64,000 bases of DNA. It comes from Halovulum dunhuangense (lineage in GTDB: Bacteria > Pseudomonadota > Alphaproteobacteria > Rhodobacterales > Rhodobacteraceae). A model generated the notes under the pieces. It was not told the origin of the DNA. It made no database searches and worked only from the letters and a program-made list of their open reading frames with translations. Both the position numbers and the translations under genes were made by a program. Shown one piece after another: positions 1 through 7,698 of this stretch. Location: positions 806,001 through 870,000 of the forward strand of contig NZ_JABFBC010000002.1 of assembly GCF_013093415.1 (NCBI RefSeq), in the 5' to 3' direction. Numbering within the stretch: position 1 is the first letter of the stretch; every line of letters starts with the position of its first letter.

Positions 1-2
1 CA

Positions 3-1127
3 CAATACCGGCTCGATCTGGACTACGAAGAGACCCTGACCCACGGGCCGGTCTTCGAGGCGATGAAGGCCCGCCTTGCCGGGATCGCCTCGCACAGCGG
101 CATGGCAGGCGTGTTCCAGCTGCTGGGTTCCGATATCTTCCGGGTGCGTACGATCGAGACGATCGACGGGCCGGCGCTGGGCGCGCCGCCGCCGCGCCAG
201 GACCTGCTGGCATTGCGGCGCGTCGCGGATCGGCTGGCTGGCAAGGACGATCTGGAGCATCTCCTCGACGCGGCACTCGAGGCCATCGCGGGGGAATTCG
301 GCATCGCCCACGCCCTGATCCTGATGTGCGAACCGCGGGCCGACCGGCTCTATACCGTGGCGTCGCGGGGATACGCCGCCCCGGGCATCGGCTCGGAGGT
401 GGCGTTCGGGGACGGCGTGATCGGCGTCGCCGCTCGCGAGGGTGTCCCGATCCGCATAAGCAACATGGCCGCCGAATACGACTACGGCAACGCGATCCGC
501 CAGAGCGCGCAGCGGTCCGGCCATGCCTGGTTCGCCGGTGCCGAAATCCCCTTTCCCGGCCTTGCCGCACCCCAAAGCCAGCTCGCCCTGCCGATCGCCT
601 GTCGTGGAAACGTGCTGGGCGTGCTGTTCGTCGAAAGCCGCGAGGCGATGCGATTCTCGTTTGCCGACGAGGATGCGCTGGCGCTCGTCGGCGCCCATCT
701 CGGGGCACTGATCGCGGCCATGCCGCGGGACGAAGCGCCGGCACAGGCCGGTCTCGACATGCAGGAAATCGACGCGACACGGGTGGTCCCTGTCCGCCGT
801 CATGTCGCAGACGACAGCGTCTTCTTCGGCCACGACTACATCATAAAGGGCGTTGCCGGCGCGATCCTCTGGCGTGTCCTGAGCGAGCATGTCGAAAGCG
901 GGCGCCAAGAATTCACCAACCGCGAGCTCAGGCTCTACCTTGCCCGCCGCCTGCCCGACCACGCCGAGAACCTGGAGGCGCGGCTTGTGCTGCTGCGCCG
1001 CCGGCTTGAGGAACGCGGCGACGGCATCCGCATCGAACGCTGCGGGCGTGGTCGGTTCCGGCTGGCCGCGGATTGCCGATTCGAGCTGGAAGAGATCGGC
1101 GGCGCCGCGGTCCAGTCCGCCAATTAA
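3..1127 (+). CDS. GAF-domain sensory protein, 5' end outside window
   Basis: The frame is open from the left edge, so the true start lies upstream; the first in-frame ATG is at 63. Counted from that ATG, residues about 62-220 form a GAF domain with the usual run of hydrophobic strands and the GDGVIG...ALPI...VLGVLFVE pattern. Residues about 255-345 form an Arg-rich helical tail that could be a winged helix, but no helix-turn-helix is certain and there is no sigma-54 AAA+ domain. It precedes the E1 genes by 93 bases, so it may sense a substrate or control that operon. That role is inferred from position only. Confidence 0.7.
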   Translation, partial: QYRLDLDYEETLTHGPVFEAMKARLAGIASHSGMAGVFQLLGSDIFRVRTIETIDGPALGAPPPRQDLLALRRVADRLAGKDDLEHLLDAALEAIAGEFGIAHALILMCEPRADRLYTVASRGYAAPGIGSEVAFGDGVIGVAAREGVPIRISNMAAEYDYGNAIRQSAQRSGHAWFAGAEIPFPGLAAPQSQLALPIACRGNVLGVLFVESREAMRFSFADEDALALVGAHLGALIAAMPRDEAPAQAGLDMQEIDATRVVPVRRHVADDSVFFGHDYIIKGVAGAILWRVLSEHVESGRQEFTNRELRLYLARRLPDHAENLEARLVLLRRRLEERGDGIRIERCGRGRFRLAADCRFELEEIGGAAVQSAN

Positions 1128-1192
1128 GGTTCCTTGAGCCTTTCGTGCACGATCATTTAGGCACCGCTGCGCTGGCAAGCGGTCTATACGCC

Positions 1193-1215
1193 GCCTCCAT
1201 CACACCGATGGAGGC
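1193..1215 (+). promoter_or_regulatory. Hairpin that buries the ribosome-binding site of the E1 alpha gene
   Basis: GCCTCCATC (1193-1201) and GATGGAGGC (1207-1215) form a perfect 9-bp stem with a 5-base loop. The right arm contains the GGAGG Shine-Dalgarno sequence, six bases before the ATG at 1221. The folded mRNA would hide the ribosome-binding site. Translational control is inferred; the geometry is seen directly. Confidence 0.6.
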
Positions 1216-1220
1216 TATGG

Positions 1221-2171
1221 ATGAACACGGAATGGATGATCGAGGCGCTGGAGCGGATGATGCTGATCCGGGCCCACGAGGAGACGGCGGCCGCGTTGCA
1301 GCAAGCGGGCCGCGCGCCCGGCAGCTGCACTGCGATAGGCGGGGAGGCGTCGGCGGTGGGCGTGGTATGGGCGCTGGGCGAGGACGACGAGATCCTCACC
1401 AACCACCGCAGCGCTGGACACCTGCTGGCCCGCGGGGCCGATCCGAACCGGCTGCTGGCCGAGATCATGGGCCGTCAGGATGGCTACTGCGGCGGCAAGA
1501 GCGGCCCGCTGCACGTCTCGGCGAGCGAGTTGGGCGTGGTGCTGACCTCGACCATCGTCGGCGGCGAACTGGCGTTGGCGACCGGCGTCGCGCTGAGCCG
1601 GCGGATGGCCGGGCGCGAGGGGGTCGTGGCCTGCTTCTTCGGCGACGGGGCAGCCTGCCAGGGCCGGTTTCACGAGTCGGTCAATCTGGCGGCGGTCTGG
1701 GGCCTGCCGGTGCTTTATGTCTGCGAGAACAACCACTGGCAGGCCTTTGTGCACCGCGACGAGACGATGCTGGTGGACAGCATCGCCGCCCGGGCGCCCG
1801 GCTACGGGATCGAAGGCGCCCGCGTCGATGGCACTGACGTGATCGCCGTGCATGAGGCCGCCCGCCACGCCATCGCCCGCATCGCCGAGACCGGCCGCCC
1901 CTATCTGCTGGAGACCGTGACCTACCGCCTGCGCGGCCATTTCGAGCCGGACGACATGGCCTATGTCGATCCGCAGGAGCATGCCAGCTGGGCCGCCCGC
2001 GATCCCATCGACCTGCTGCGCAACCGGTTGGTCGGATCCGGCGCCCTGGACCGCGCAACGCTGGACGGCATCGAGGCGCGCGTCGCCAGGCGCATCAGCA
2101 TGGCCGAGGCCTTTGCTTCGGCCAGTCCCTTCCCGGCGCCCGAGGCGCTGACGACCCATGTTTATGCCTGA
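1221..2171 (+). CDS. E1 alpha subunit of a ThDP-dependent 2-oxoacid/acetoin-type dehydrogenase
   Basis: A 316-residue protein of the pyruvate/acetoin dehydrogenase E1 alpha family, which binds thiamine diphosphate and, with E1 beta, decarboxylates a 2-oxoacid or cleaves acetoin, normally passing the acyl group to a lipoyl E2. The ThDP/Mg motif is clear: GDGAA at 141-145 and ENN at 169-171. Length is normal for the separate alpha subunit. The ATG at 1221 has GGAGG six bases upstream, inside a hairpin. E1 beta follows directly. No E2 (lipoyl acyltransferase) or E3 gene is in the window, so the substrate cannot be fixed; acetoin or a branched 2-oxoacid are both possible. Confidence 0.88.
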   Translation: MNTEWMIEALERMMLIRAHEETAAALQQAGRAPGSCTAIGGEASAVGVVWALGEDDEILTNHRSAGHLLARGADPNRLLAEIMGRQDGYCGGKSGPLHVSASELGVVLTSTIVGGELALATGVALSRRMAGREGVVACFFGDGAACQGRFHESVNLAAVWGLPVLYVCENNHWQAFVHRDETMLVDSIAARAPGYGIEGARVDGTDVIAVHEAARHAIARIAETGRPYLLETVTYRLRGHFEPDDMAYVDPQEHASWAARDPIDLLRNRLVGSGALDRATLDGIEARVARRISMAEAFASASPFPAPEALTTHVYA

Positions 2172-2181
2172 GGACAATGCC

Positions 2182-3174
2182 ATGACCATGATGACCATGA
2201 TGACCATGATGGACGCCATCGATGCCGCCATTGCCGCCGAGATGCGCACCGACCCTTCGGTGCTTGTCTTTGGCGAAGGCGTCGCCACCAAGCGAACGGC
2301 CCTGCGCGACGAATTCGGCGCCGCGCGCGTTCGCAACACCCCGCTCGCCGAAGGGATTATCGCCGGCACTGCGGCCGGCGCCGCGGCGACCGGGCTTCGG
2401 CCCATCGTCGATCTGCTCTTCGCGCCCTTCCTCTGCTACGCCATGGACGAGATCGTCAACGCCGCGGGCAAGCTGCGCTACCTCTCGGGTGGGCAGTTTT
2501 CCTTCCCGATGGTCGTTCTCGCCCACACCGGCGGCGGCTGGGGCGTGGGCGGGCAGCACAACCACAACCTGGAGGCGTGGTTCGCCCATGCGCCCGGGCT
2601 CAAGGTGGCGATGCCCTCCACCCCGGCTGACGCCTGGGGGCTGATGCGCGCGGCGATCCGCGACGACAACCCGGTGCTGATCTTTACCGACATGGCACTG
2701 GCTTATGCGCCTGGCGAACTGGGCGAGACAGCGGTGCCGATCGGGCAGGCGCGCGTTGCGCGCGAGGGAAGCGACGTCACGCTGATCGGCTACGGGAAGA
2801 CCGTGCCGGCCTGTCTTGAGGCCGCGGCAGAACTTGCCCGCGCAAGCATCGCCGCAGAGGTGCTGGACCTGCGCAGCCTGAAGCCCCTAGACGAGGCGGC
2901 GATCCTGCGTTCGGTGCGCAAGACCGGTCGAGTGGTGATTGCACATGAAGCAAGCCGAACCTGCGGCATCGGGGCAGAGGTTGCGGCAATGGTGGCGGAT
3001 GCGGCCTTCGCCTCCCTGCGCGCCCCGGTGCGGCGCCTGACCGGACCCGACGCGCCAGTCGCCGCCTGCTTCCCGCTGGAGGCCGCCTACAGTCCGGCAC
3101 CGGCTGCCATTGCCGCCGCGGCCCGCGACCTTATGGGCGACCATGTCCCGAGGGATCTTGCCCTGGCGGTATGA
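2182..3174 (+). CDS. E1 beta subunit of the 2-oxoacid/acetoin-type dehydrogenase
   Basis: A 330-residue transketolase-type E1 beta subunit, partner of the preceding gene. It has the pyrimidine-binding domain (FGEGVAT near residues 30-36) and a C-terminal transketolase domain (LIGYGKTV, DLRSLKPLD). The start at 2182 is chosen because GAGGA (2170-2174), which overlaps the stop of E1 alpha, sits seven bases before it. In-frame ATGs at 2158 and 2164 lack such a site. The N-terminus is odd: ATGACCATG is repeated three times in tandem, giving MTMMTMMTMM, so several ATGs could serve as the start. Confidence 0.87.
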   Translation: MTMMTMMTMMDAIDAAIAAEMRTDPSVLVFGEGVATKRTALRDEFGAARVRNTPLAEGIIAGTAAGAAATGLRPIVDLLFAPFLCYAMDEIVNAAGKLRYLSGGQFSFPMVVLAHTGGGWGVGGQHNHNLEAWFAHAPGLKVAMPSTPADAWGLMRAAIRDDNPVLIFTDMALAYAPGELGETAVPIGQARVAREGSDVTLIGYGKTVPACLEAAAELARASIAAEVLDLRSLKPLDEAAILRSVRKTGRVVIAHEASRTCGIGAEVAAMVADAAFASLRAPVRRLTGPDAPVAACFPLEAAYSPAPAAIAAAARDLMGDHVPRDLALAV

Positions 3175-3439
3175 TCCGCGCCGCGCGGCGGGGCGGGAAG
3201 CCGGGTTCCACGGATCCGGCTTCCATCCGTGTCGATTTCGGCCCCGCGCGGGGATGGGGCGAGCGTCTCGCGGTCCGCGCGACCCCATGTGCAGCCGAAA
3301 CGCCGCCCGCCGGCTAAGTGCTGGCGGGATCGCGGCCTGCCCGTGGATGCGCGCGGCCGGAGGGATATCGAGTTGCGCAGGCTGCCTTGGGCATCCGCCC
3401 GGCCGAAGCCGGCATCGCGAGCGCTGGAGGTGGCTGCGG

Positions 3440-3453
3440 TTGACATGGATCAA
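3440..3453. promoter_or_regulatory. Fnr/FnrL-type dyad upstream of the arsR operon
   Basis: TTGAC-ATGG-ATCAA matches the Fnr-family consensus TTGAY-N4-RTCAA in both half-sites. It lies 35 bases before the arsR start and overlaps a possible TTGACA -35 element. Control by an Fnr-like regulator is inferred. Confidence 0.55.
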
Positions 3454-3454
3454 G

Positions 3455-3476
3455 GCGCATATGCGCTGCGACGCAT
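3455..3476. promoter_or_regulatory. Likely ArsR operator
   Basis: GCGCATATGCGC (3455-3466) is a perfect 12-bp palindrome. It overlaps a second dyad, ATGCG-N6-CGCAT (3461-3476). The location just before the arsR start at 3489 fits autoregulation by ArsR/SmtB proteins, which bind such AT-centred dyads. Confidence 0.5.
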
Positions 3477-3488
3477 GATCATACCGCC

Positions 3489-3776
3489 ATGCAGGATATA
3501 TTGTCCGCCATCTGCGACCCGACCCGGCGCGCCGCCCTTGCACTTCTTTGGGGTGGGGGCGAGCATTGCGTCTGCGAACTGATGGTTCGGCTTGACGCGA
3601 GCCAGAGCCGGATGTCGCGGCACATGAAGGTGCTGCGCGAGGCCGGTCTCGTGCTCGACCGGCGCGACGCGCAATGGGTGCGCTATCGCAGGAACCCGGA
3701 TCTCGCGCCGGAATTCGCGGCGGCCATCGACGCGGTGCTTGCCGCCGAACGTGTTCCTGAAAGGAAAGTCGCGTGA
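3489..3776 (+). CDS. arsR: ArsR/SmtB-family metalloregulator with a Cys-Val-Cys sensor site
   Basis: A 95-residue winged-helix repressor. The sequence EHCVCELM has Cys27 and Cys29 in the alpha-3 position of the ELCVCDL metal-binding box of As(III)-sensing ArsR proteins. The recognition helix region is at about 36-59 (SQSRMSRHMKVLREAGLV). It would release DNA on binding arsenite or another thiophilic metalloid. The gene starts close to its operator with no good Shine-Dalgarno, so the transcript may have a very short leader. Its TGA overlaps the GTG start of the permease (GTGA), tying it to the operon. Confidence 0.88.
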   Translation: MQDILSAICDPTRRAALALLWGGGEHCVCELMVRLDASQSRMSRHMKVLREAGLVLDRRDAQWVRYRRNPDLAPEFAAAIDAVLAAERVPERKVA

Positions 3777-4519
3777 CCGCCGTGCCCCATGATCCCGTCC
3801 TGCATCGCGAAGCGCCCGACTGGCTTTGGTATGTGGGCGTAACCGTCGCGGGCGCGGTCCTGTATCTTCTCTACGGCCGGCTGGTCCCGATCTCGGAATT
3901 GGTCACGGCGATGCTGCCCGTGGCGCGCGACAGCCACACCGGCGAGGCCATCGCCTTTTTCGTCCATGACGTGCCGAAGGTGCTGCTGCTGACGGGCATC
4001 GTCTTTGTCACCGGGTTCCTGCGCAGCTGGTTCAGCCCGGAAAAGAGCGGCGCGATCCTGGCTGGCAAGAGCCAGATCTGGGGCTACCCGCTTGCCTCGC
4101 TGCTCGGCGTGCAGACGCCGTTCTGTTCCTGCTTCTCGATGCCGCTCTTCATCGGCTTCGTCTCGGCGGGTATCCCGCCGGGTGTCACGTTTTCCTTCCT
4201 GATCGCGGGCCCGATTGTGGGGCCGGTGGGCCTGGGCCTGCTCTACGGACTCGTCGGCGGGCAGATCGCGACGATCTACCTGGTCTTCGGCTTCACCATC
4301 GCCACCGTCGCGGGCTTCATCCTCGGCCGCATGGGGCTGGAGCGCAACCGGCAGGACCGGGTGCGCGAGTTGAACGCCGGTCCCGTGGGCGATCCGCCCG
4401 AAGAGCGGCTGAAGATCGGCGCCGCGCAGGTGCTGAAACTCCGCCTGATCGCGATCTTCATCGCGGTCGCGTCGGCCGGGATCCTCGCCACCGCCTTTCC
4501 CTTCAACTTCCTGCCATGA
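3773..4519 (+). CDS. YraQ/ArsP-like (DUF318) permease with FCSC motif
   Basis: A 248-residue inner-membrane permease with about six hydrophobic segments. The motif TPFCSC at 115-120 is the family hallmark; in ArsP these cysteines are used to export trivalent organoarsenicals. It is shorter than the usual 300-350 residues and appears to have only the first conserved half plus a final helix. It starts with GTG overlapping the arsR stop, with AAAGGA a few bases upstream. Substrate is unknown; metalloid or organothiol export is inferred from the ArsR partner. Confidence 0.78.
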   Translation: MTAVPHDPVLHREAPDWLWYVGVTVAGAVLYLLYGRLVPISELVTAMLPVARDSHTGEAIAFFVHDVPKVLLLTGIVFVTGFLRSWFSPEKSGAILAGKSQIWGYPLASLLGVQTPFCSCFSMPLFIGFVSAGIPPGVTFSFLIAGPIVGPVGLGLLYGLVGGQIATIYLVFGFTIATVAGFILGRMGLERNRQDRVRELNAGPVGDPPEERLKIGAAQVLKLRLIAIFIAVASAGILATAFPFNFLP

Positions 4520-5166
4520 GCGACGACCGGAAAATGGACCTTTCACAACACTGGGACAAGGCCTATCGCGCGCGGAACGAAGATGCGCTGACCTGGTTCG
4601 AGAACATGCCCGAGGCGTCCTTGCGGCTTGTGCGCGACCATCTGCCCGAGGGCGGGGCGCTGATTGACGTCGGCGCTGGCGCGTCACGGCTGGTGGATCA
4701 TCTGCTGGCGGATGGACACGCGGCGCTGACCTTGCTGGACCTGTCGGCCGAAGCACTGGCCATCACGAAGGCCCGGCTTGGGGCGAAGGCCGGACAGGTC
4801 AGCTTCGTCACGGCCGATGTGCGAGAATGGGCCCCCGACAGGACCTACGACCTTTGGCATGACCGGGCGGTGTTCCATTTCCTGACCGAGCCTGCCGACC
4901 AGAAGCGCTATCTTGAAACACTGGATGAAACCCTGCGCCCGGGCGGAATTGCCATCATCGCCACCTTCGGCCTGACAGGACCGGAGCGGTGTTCAGATCT
5001 TCCGGTGCAGCGGTATTCGCCCGAAACGCTTGCCGGGCGGGTCGAAGAACTGATGCCGGGCATGATGACCCTCGTACAGTCAGAGCATCAGACCCATCGC
5101 ACACCCAAGGGCAACACGCAGTCCTTCCAGATCTCGGTCTTTCGCAAGAAGGAAACACGCCCATGA
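4516..5166 (+). CDS. Class I SAM-dependent methyltransferase
   Basis: A 216-residue Rossmann-fold methyltransferase. Motif I is ALIDVGAGASRLV (48-60), with the acidic residue after strand 2 at Asp75 (LTLLDLS). The N-terminal HWDKAY...WFE pattern is typical of a family resembling thiopurine/thiol methyltransferases. It has only one cysteine and lacks the conserved Cys set of arsenite methyltransferase ArsM. It overlaps the permease by ATGA. A role in methylating a thiol or metalloid before export is inferred. Confidence 0.82.
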   Translation: MSDDRKMDLSQHWDKAYRARNEDALTWFENMPEASLRLVRDHLPEGGALIDVGAGASRLVDHLLADGHAALTLLDLSAEALAITKARLGAKAGQVSFVTADVREWAPDRTYDLWHDRAVFHFLTEPADQKRYLETLDETLRPGGIAIIATFGLTGPERCSDLPVQRYSPETLAGRVEELMPGMMTLVQSEHQTHRTPKGNTQSFQISVFRKKETRP

Positions 5167-5399
5167 AAAACGTCACGGTCTACGGGCCCGGCTGCAAGCG
5201 CTGCGAAACGCCCGAAGCCATGGTCGGGGACGCGGAATCCCGGCCTGGTGTCGAGGTCGAGGTCGTCAAGGTCATCGACGCGAACTCCATCGCCATGGCG
5301 GGGGTCATGTCGGCGCCGGGCGTCTCGGTCGACGGCAGGCTTGTCCACGCCGGTGGCCTGCCGGATGCGGCCAAACTCGACAACTGGCTCAGCGCATGA
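5163..5399 (+). CDS. Small thioredoxin-like redox-active disulfide protein
   Basis: A 78-residue cytoplasmic thioredoxin-fold protein of the thioredoxin_3 (redox-active disulfide protein 2) type. The active-site disulfide is Cys11-Lys-Arg-Cys14 near the N-terminus, followed by the cis-Pro region SAPGVSVDG. Such proteins often accompany YraQ permeases and ArsR regulators. The ATG overlaps the methyltransferase stop (ATGA), and its own stop overlaps the next start. It could deliver electrons to, or carry a ligand for, another product of this operon. Confidence 0.8.
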   Translation: MKNVTVYGPGCKRCETPEAMVGDAESRPGVEVEVVKVIDANSIAMAGVMSAPGVSVDGRLVHAGGLPDAAKLDNWLSA

Positions 5400-6307
5400 T
5401 CCGCGCCTTCGCTTTCGCCGCCGTCCTTGGTGCGCCGACCCTTGCACTCGCTGACGTCCTCGAAGTCCAGCCGGTCACGGATGATGTCTGGGCCATCGTC
5501 GGCCCGCTGGGGCAACGCAGCCCCGAGAACCTGGGCAACAATGCGACCTTCGGCCTGGTCGTCACCGAGGCGGGTGCGGTCCTGATCGATCCGGGCGGCT
5601 CGTGGCAGGGGGCGGCCATGCTGCACGCAGCCATCCGCGGGATCACCGATCAGCCGGTGGTCCATGTCATCGACACCGGCGGTCAGGACCACCGCTGGCT
5701 GGGGAACGGCTACTGGCAGGCGCAGGGCGCCACGGTGATCGCATCCGATGCGGCGGTGGAGGACCAGCGGACCCGCGCCTCGATGCAGATGACGGCGCTG
5801 TCGCAGCTGATCGGCGACGCGCTCGATGGCACAGAGCCCAGCTTCGCGGATGTGACCTTTGCCGGTGCACATTCGCTGGAGATCGGCGGGCTGACCTTCG
5901 AGATCGTGCATCCCGCCCCCGCGCACACGCCCGGCGACAGCCTTGTCTGGGTACCGGCGCGCGATACGGTCTTCACCGGCGACATCGTTTACGTCGAGCG
6001 CATCCTGGGCGTGGGCGACCAGAGTTCGATCGCCCGATGGCCCGACGCCTATCTGGCGGTAGAGGCGACGGAAGCCGCGCATGTCGTGCCGGGCCACGGC
6101 GGGCCCACGACGATGGAGCATGCCCGCGCCGACACCTACGACTACCTGATGAACCTGCGCGCGCAGATCGGGGCGCTGCTGGACAAGGGCGGTGACATCA
6201 TGGCCGCGCCGCAGGTCGACCAGTCGGCCTTTGCGTATCTCGAGCAGTTCGACAGCCTTGCCGGCCGCAACGCGCAGACCGCGTTCCAGCAGATGGAATG
6301 GGAATGA
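5396..6307 (+). CDS. Exported metallo-beta-lactamase-fold protein with an altered first metal motif
   Basis: A 303-residue periplasmic protein with a signal peptide (residues 1 to about 19, ALA-D cleavage region). It keeps the MBL-fold histidine after strand 8 (AHTPGD, His177), Asp196 (FTGD) and His234 (PGHGG). The first motif, normally THxHxDH, reads DTGGQDH at 93-99: two ligand His positions are Thr and Gly while Asp98-His99 remain. It may bind one metal only or have changed chemistry. It resembles SoxH/quinoprotein-relay MBL proteins. Joined to its neighbours by ATGA overlaps on both sides. Confidence 0.82.
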   Translation: MIRAFAFAAVLGAPTLALADVLEVQPVTDDVWAIVGPLGQRSPENLGNNATFGLVVTEAGAVLIDPGGSWQGAAMLHAAIRGITDQPVVHVIDTGGQDHRWLGNGYWQAQGATVIASDAAVEDQRTRASMQMTALSQLIGDALDGTEPSFADVTFAGAHSLEIGGLTFEIVHPAPAHTPGDSLVWVPARDTVFTGDIVYVERILGVGDQSSIARWPDAYLAVEATEAAHVVPGHGGPTTMEHARADTYDYLMNLRAQIGALLDKGGDIMAAPQVDQSAFAYLEQFDSLAGRNAQTAFQQMEWE

Positions 6308-6711
6308 TGCTGGAGTATCGCGTCACCGCCCGCCGGATCGACAGCCACGGATCCGAGGCCGAGGCGAAATCGGCACGCCTCGTGCTCGACACCGACCTGG
6401 CCGGGCGGGACGATGCGTTCAATCCCGCCGAGATGCTGCTCGCCAGCCTAGCGGCCTGCCTGCTGAAGGGGGCCGAGCGGGTGGCACCGATGCTCAGGTT
6501 CGACTTGCGCGGGATCGAGGTCAGCCTGCACGGGGTTCGTCAGGACAGCCCGCCCCGGATGGTCCGCATCGACTACGCGATCGTGGTGGATACGGATGAG
6601 ACCGACCAGCGGCTCGATCTTCTGCACCGAAACCTGCGCAAATACGGCACCATCTCCAACACGCTGGCCGAGGCCATCGAGCTTGTCGGGACGATCCGGC
6701 GGAAGGACTGA
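6304..6711 (+). CDS. OsmC-family protein
   Basis: A 135-residue OsmC/Ohr-fold protein. It has the typical FNPAEMLLASLAACL helix, the segment that normally carries the second active-site residue. OsmC proteins reduce organic hydroperoxides or handle reactive sulfur species with paired cysteines. Here only one Cys (in the LAACL segment) is obvious, so peroxidase activity is uncertain. Start 6304 is chosen for the ATGA overlap with the preceding stop; ATGs at 6298 and 6307 are alternatives. Last member of the tightly overlapped series begun by arsR. Confidence 0.78.
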   Translation: MMLEYRVTARRIDSHGSEAEAKSARLVLDTDLAGRDDAFNPAEMLLASLAACLLKGAERVAPMLRFDLRGIEVSLHGVRQDSPPRMVRIDYAIVVDTDETDQRLDLLHRNLRKYGTISNTLAEAIELVGTIRRKD

Positions 6712-6714
6712 TCC

Positions 6715-7614
6715 ATGCCGCATGATCACGCCCACGATCATGGCACGCCTGCGGACCTTGGTCCGGCCTTCCGCTGGGCGGTCGGGCTCAACACCGCCTA
6801 TGTGATCGTCGAGGCGGCAGCGGGTTTTCTGACCGGCTCGCTTGCGCTTCTGGCGGATGCCGCACACAACCTGACCGACGTGGCGGGCTTGCTGATCGCC
6901 TGGGGCGCGGCGGTTCTGGCGAAACATTCTGCGACCCGTGCGCATAGCTGGGGGCTGGGACGCGCCACCATCATGGCGGCGATGCTGAACGCGCTCGCCA
7001 TCCTGATCGGAGTGGTCTGGGTCATATGGGAGGCGGCGCATCGGTTCCAGACGCCGGTCGACCTGCCTGGACTGACCATCCTGGTCGTGGCGCTGGTCGG
7101 GATCGCGGTGAACACCGGTTCGGCGCTTCTGTTCATGCGCGCCCGGAAGGTCGACCTGAACGCCAGGGGTGCTTTCCTGCACATGGCCGCCGACGCCGCC
7201 GTCTCGGGCGCCGTGGTGCTGGCGGCGACGGGGATCCTGCTGACCGGCTGGACATGGCTCGACCCCGCCGTCGCAATCGCCGTCAGCCTGCTGATCGCCG
7301 TGACCGCCGCCGGGTTGTTCCGCGAGGCGCTGCATCTCAGCCTCGATGGCGTACCTGGCCAGGTCGATCCGGCGGCGGTGGCGGATTGGCTCGGGCGGCA
7401 GGATGGCGTTCGGGATGTGCATGACCTGCATATCTGGCCGCTCTCGACCACGCACACCGCGCTGTCGGTGCATGTTGTCAGCGGGGCGCAGGATACCGAC
7501 GCGGTGCTGCACGTCCTTGCCGAGGGGCTGAAGCACGAATTCGGCATCGCGCACAGCACCATCCAGGTGGAACGCGAGCCCTGCGGCACAAGCTGCCTTC
7601 GTCCCGGCGCGTGA
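6715..7614 (+). CDS. Cation diffusion facilitator (CzcD/ZitB-type) metal exporter
   Basis: A 299-residue six-helix antiporter exporting Zn(II), Cd(II) or Co(II) from the cytoplasm. It has a His-rich N-terminus (HDHAHDHG), the transmembrane site residues His51/Asp55 in DAAHNLTD and His156/Asp160 in HMAAD, and a C-terminal cytoplasmic domain with HDLHIWPLS. Three bases separate it from osmC, so it is probably co-transcribed. The C-terminal CGTSC motif is an unusual extra thiol pair. Confidence 0.9.
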   Translation: MPHDHAHDHGTPADLGPAFRWAVGLNTAYVIVEAAAGFLTGSLALLADAAHNLTDVAGLLIAWGAAVLAKHSATRAHSWGLGRATIMAAMLNALAILIGVVWVIWEAAHRFQTPVDLPGLTILVVALVGIAVNTGSALLFMRARKVDLNARGAFLHMAADAAVSGAVVLAATGILLTGWTWLDPAVAIAVSLLIAVTAAGLFREALHLSLDGVPGQVDPAAVADWLGRQDGVRDVHDLHIWPLSTTHTALSVHVVSGAQDTDAVLHVLAEGLKHEFGIAHSTIQVEREPCGTSCLRPGA

Positions 7615-7620
7615 TGCGGG

Positions 7621-7638
7621 ACATCCCTGCCGGGATGT
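7621..7638 (+). terminator. Hairpin after the CDF gene
   Basis: ACATCCC (7621-7627) and GGGATGT (7632-7638) form a 7-bp stem with a 4-base loop, just after the CDF stop. There is no T run, so this is at best a weak or Rho-assisted end of the first operon. Confidence 0.4.
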
Positions 7639-7678
7639 GGTTCTGCGTCTGCCGAAATGAATCCTTTACAAAACCGGA

Positions 7679-7698
7679 ATTGTAGTTATTTTTACGAT
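7679..7698. promoter_or_regulatory. Probable operator of the second ArsR
   Basis: ATTGTA-N8-TACGAT is a near-perfect dyad (5 of 6 positions) that ends immediately before the ATG at 7699. The stretch is markedly AT-rich against its surroundings, as expected for an ArsR-family operator and promoter. Confidence 0.45.

Larger units (their letters stand above)
3175..3488. other. Intergenic region before the arsR operon
   Basis: About 310 bases with no convincing gene; short frames here have no recognisable product. The last 50 bases hold the control region of the next operon, described separately. No strong terminator hairpin followed by a T run was found after the E1 beta stop. Confidence 0.6.

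Noticed and set aside
1171-1190. Possible sigma-54 promoter (TGGCAAGC...) before the E1 alpha gene, as in acetoin operons
   Set aside because: The -12 TTGC element is missing at the required spacing.
4516-5166. Methyltransferase as arsenite methyltransferase ArsM
   Set aside because: Only one cysteine is present; the conserved ArsM cysteines are absent.
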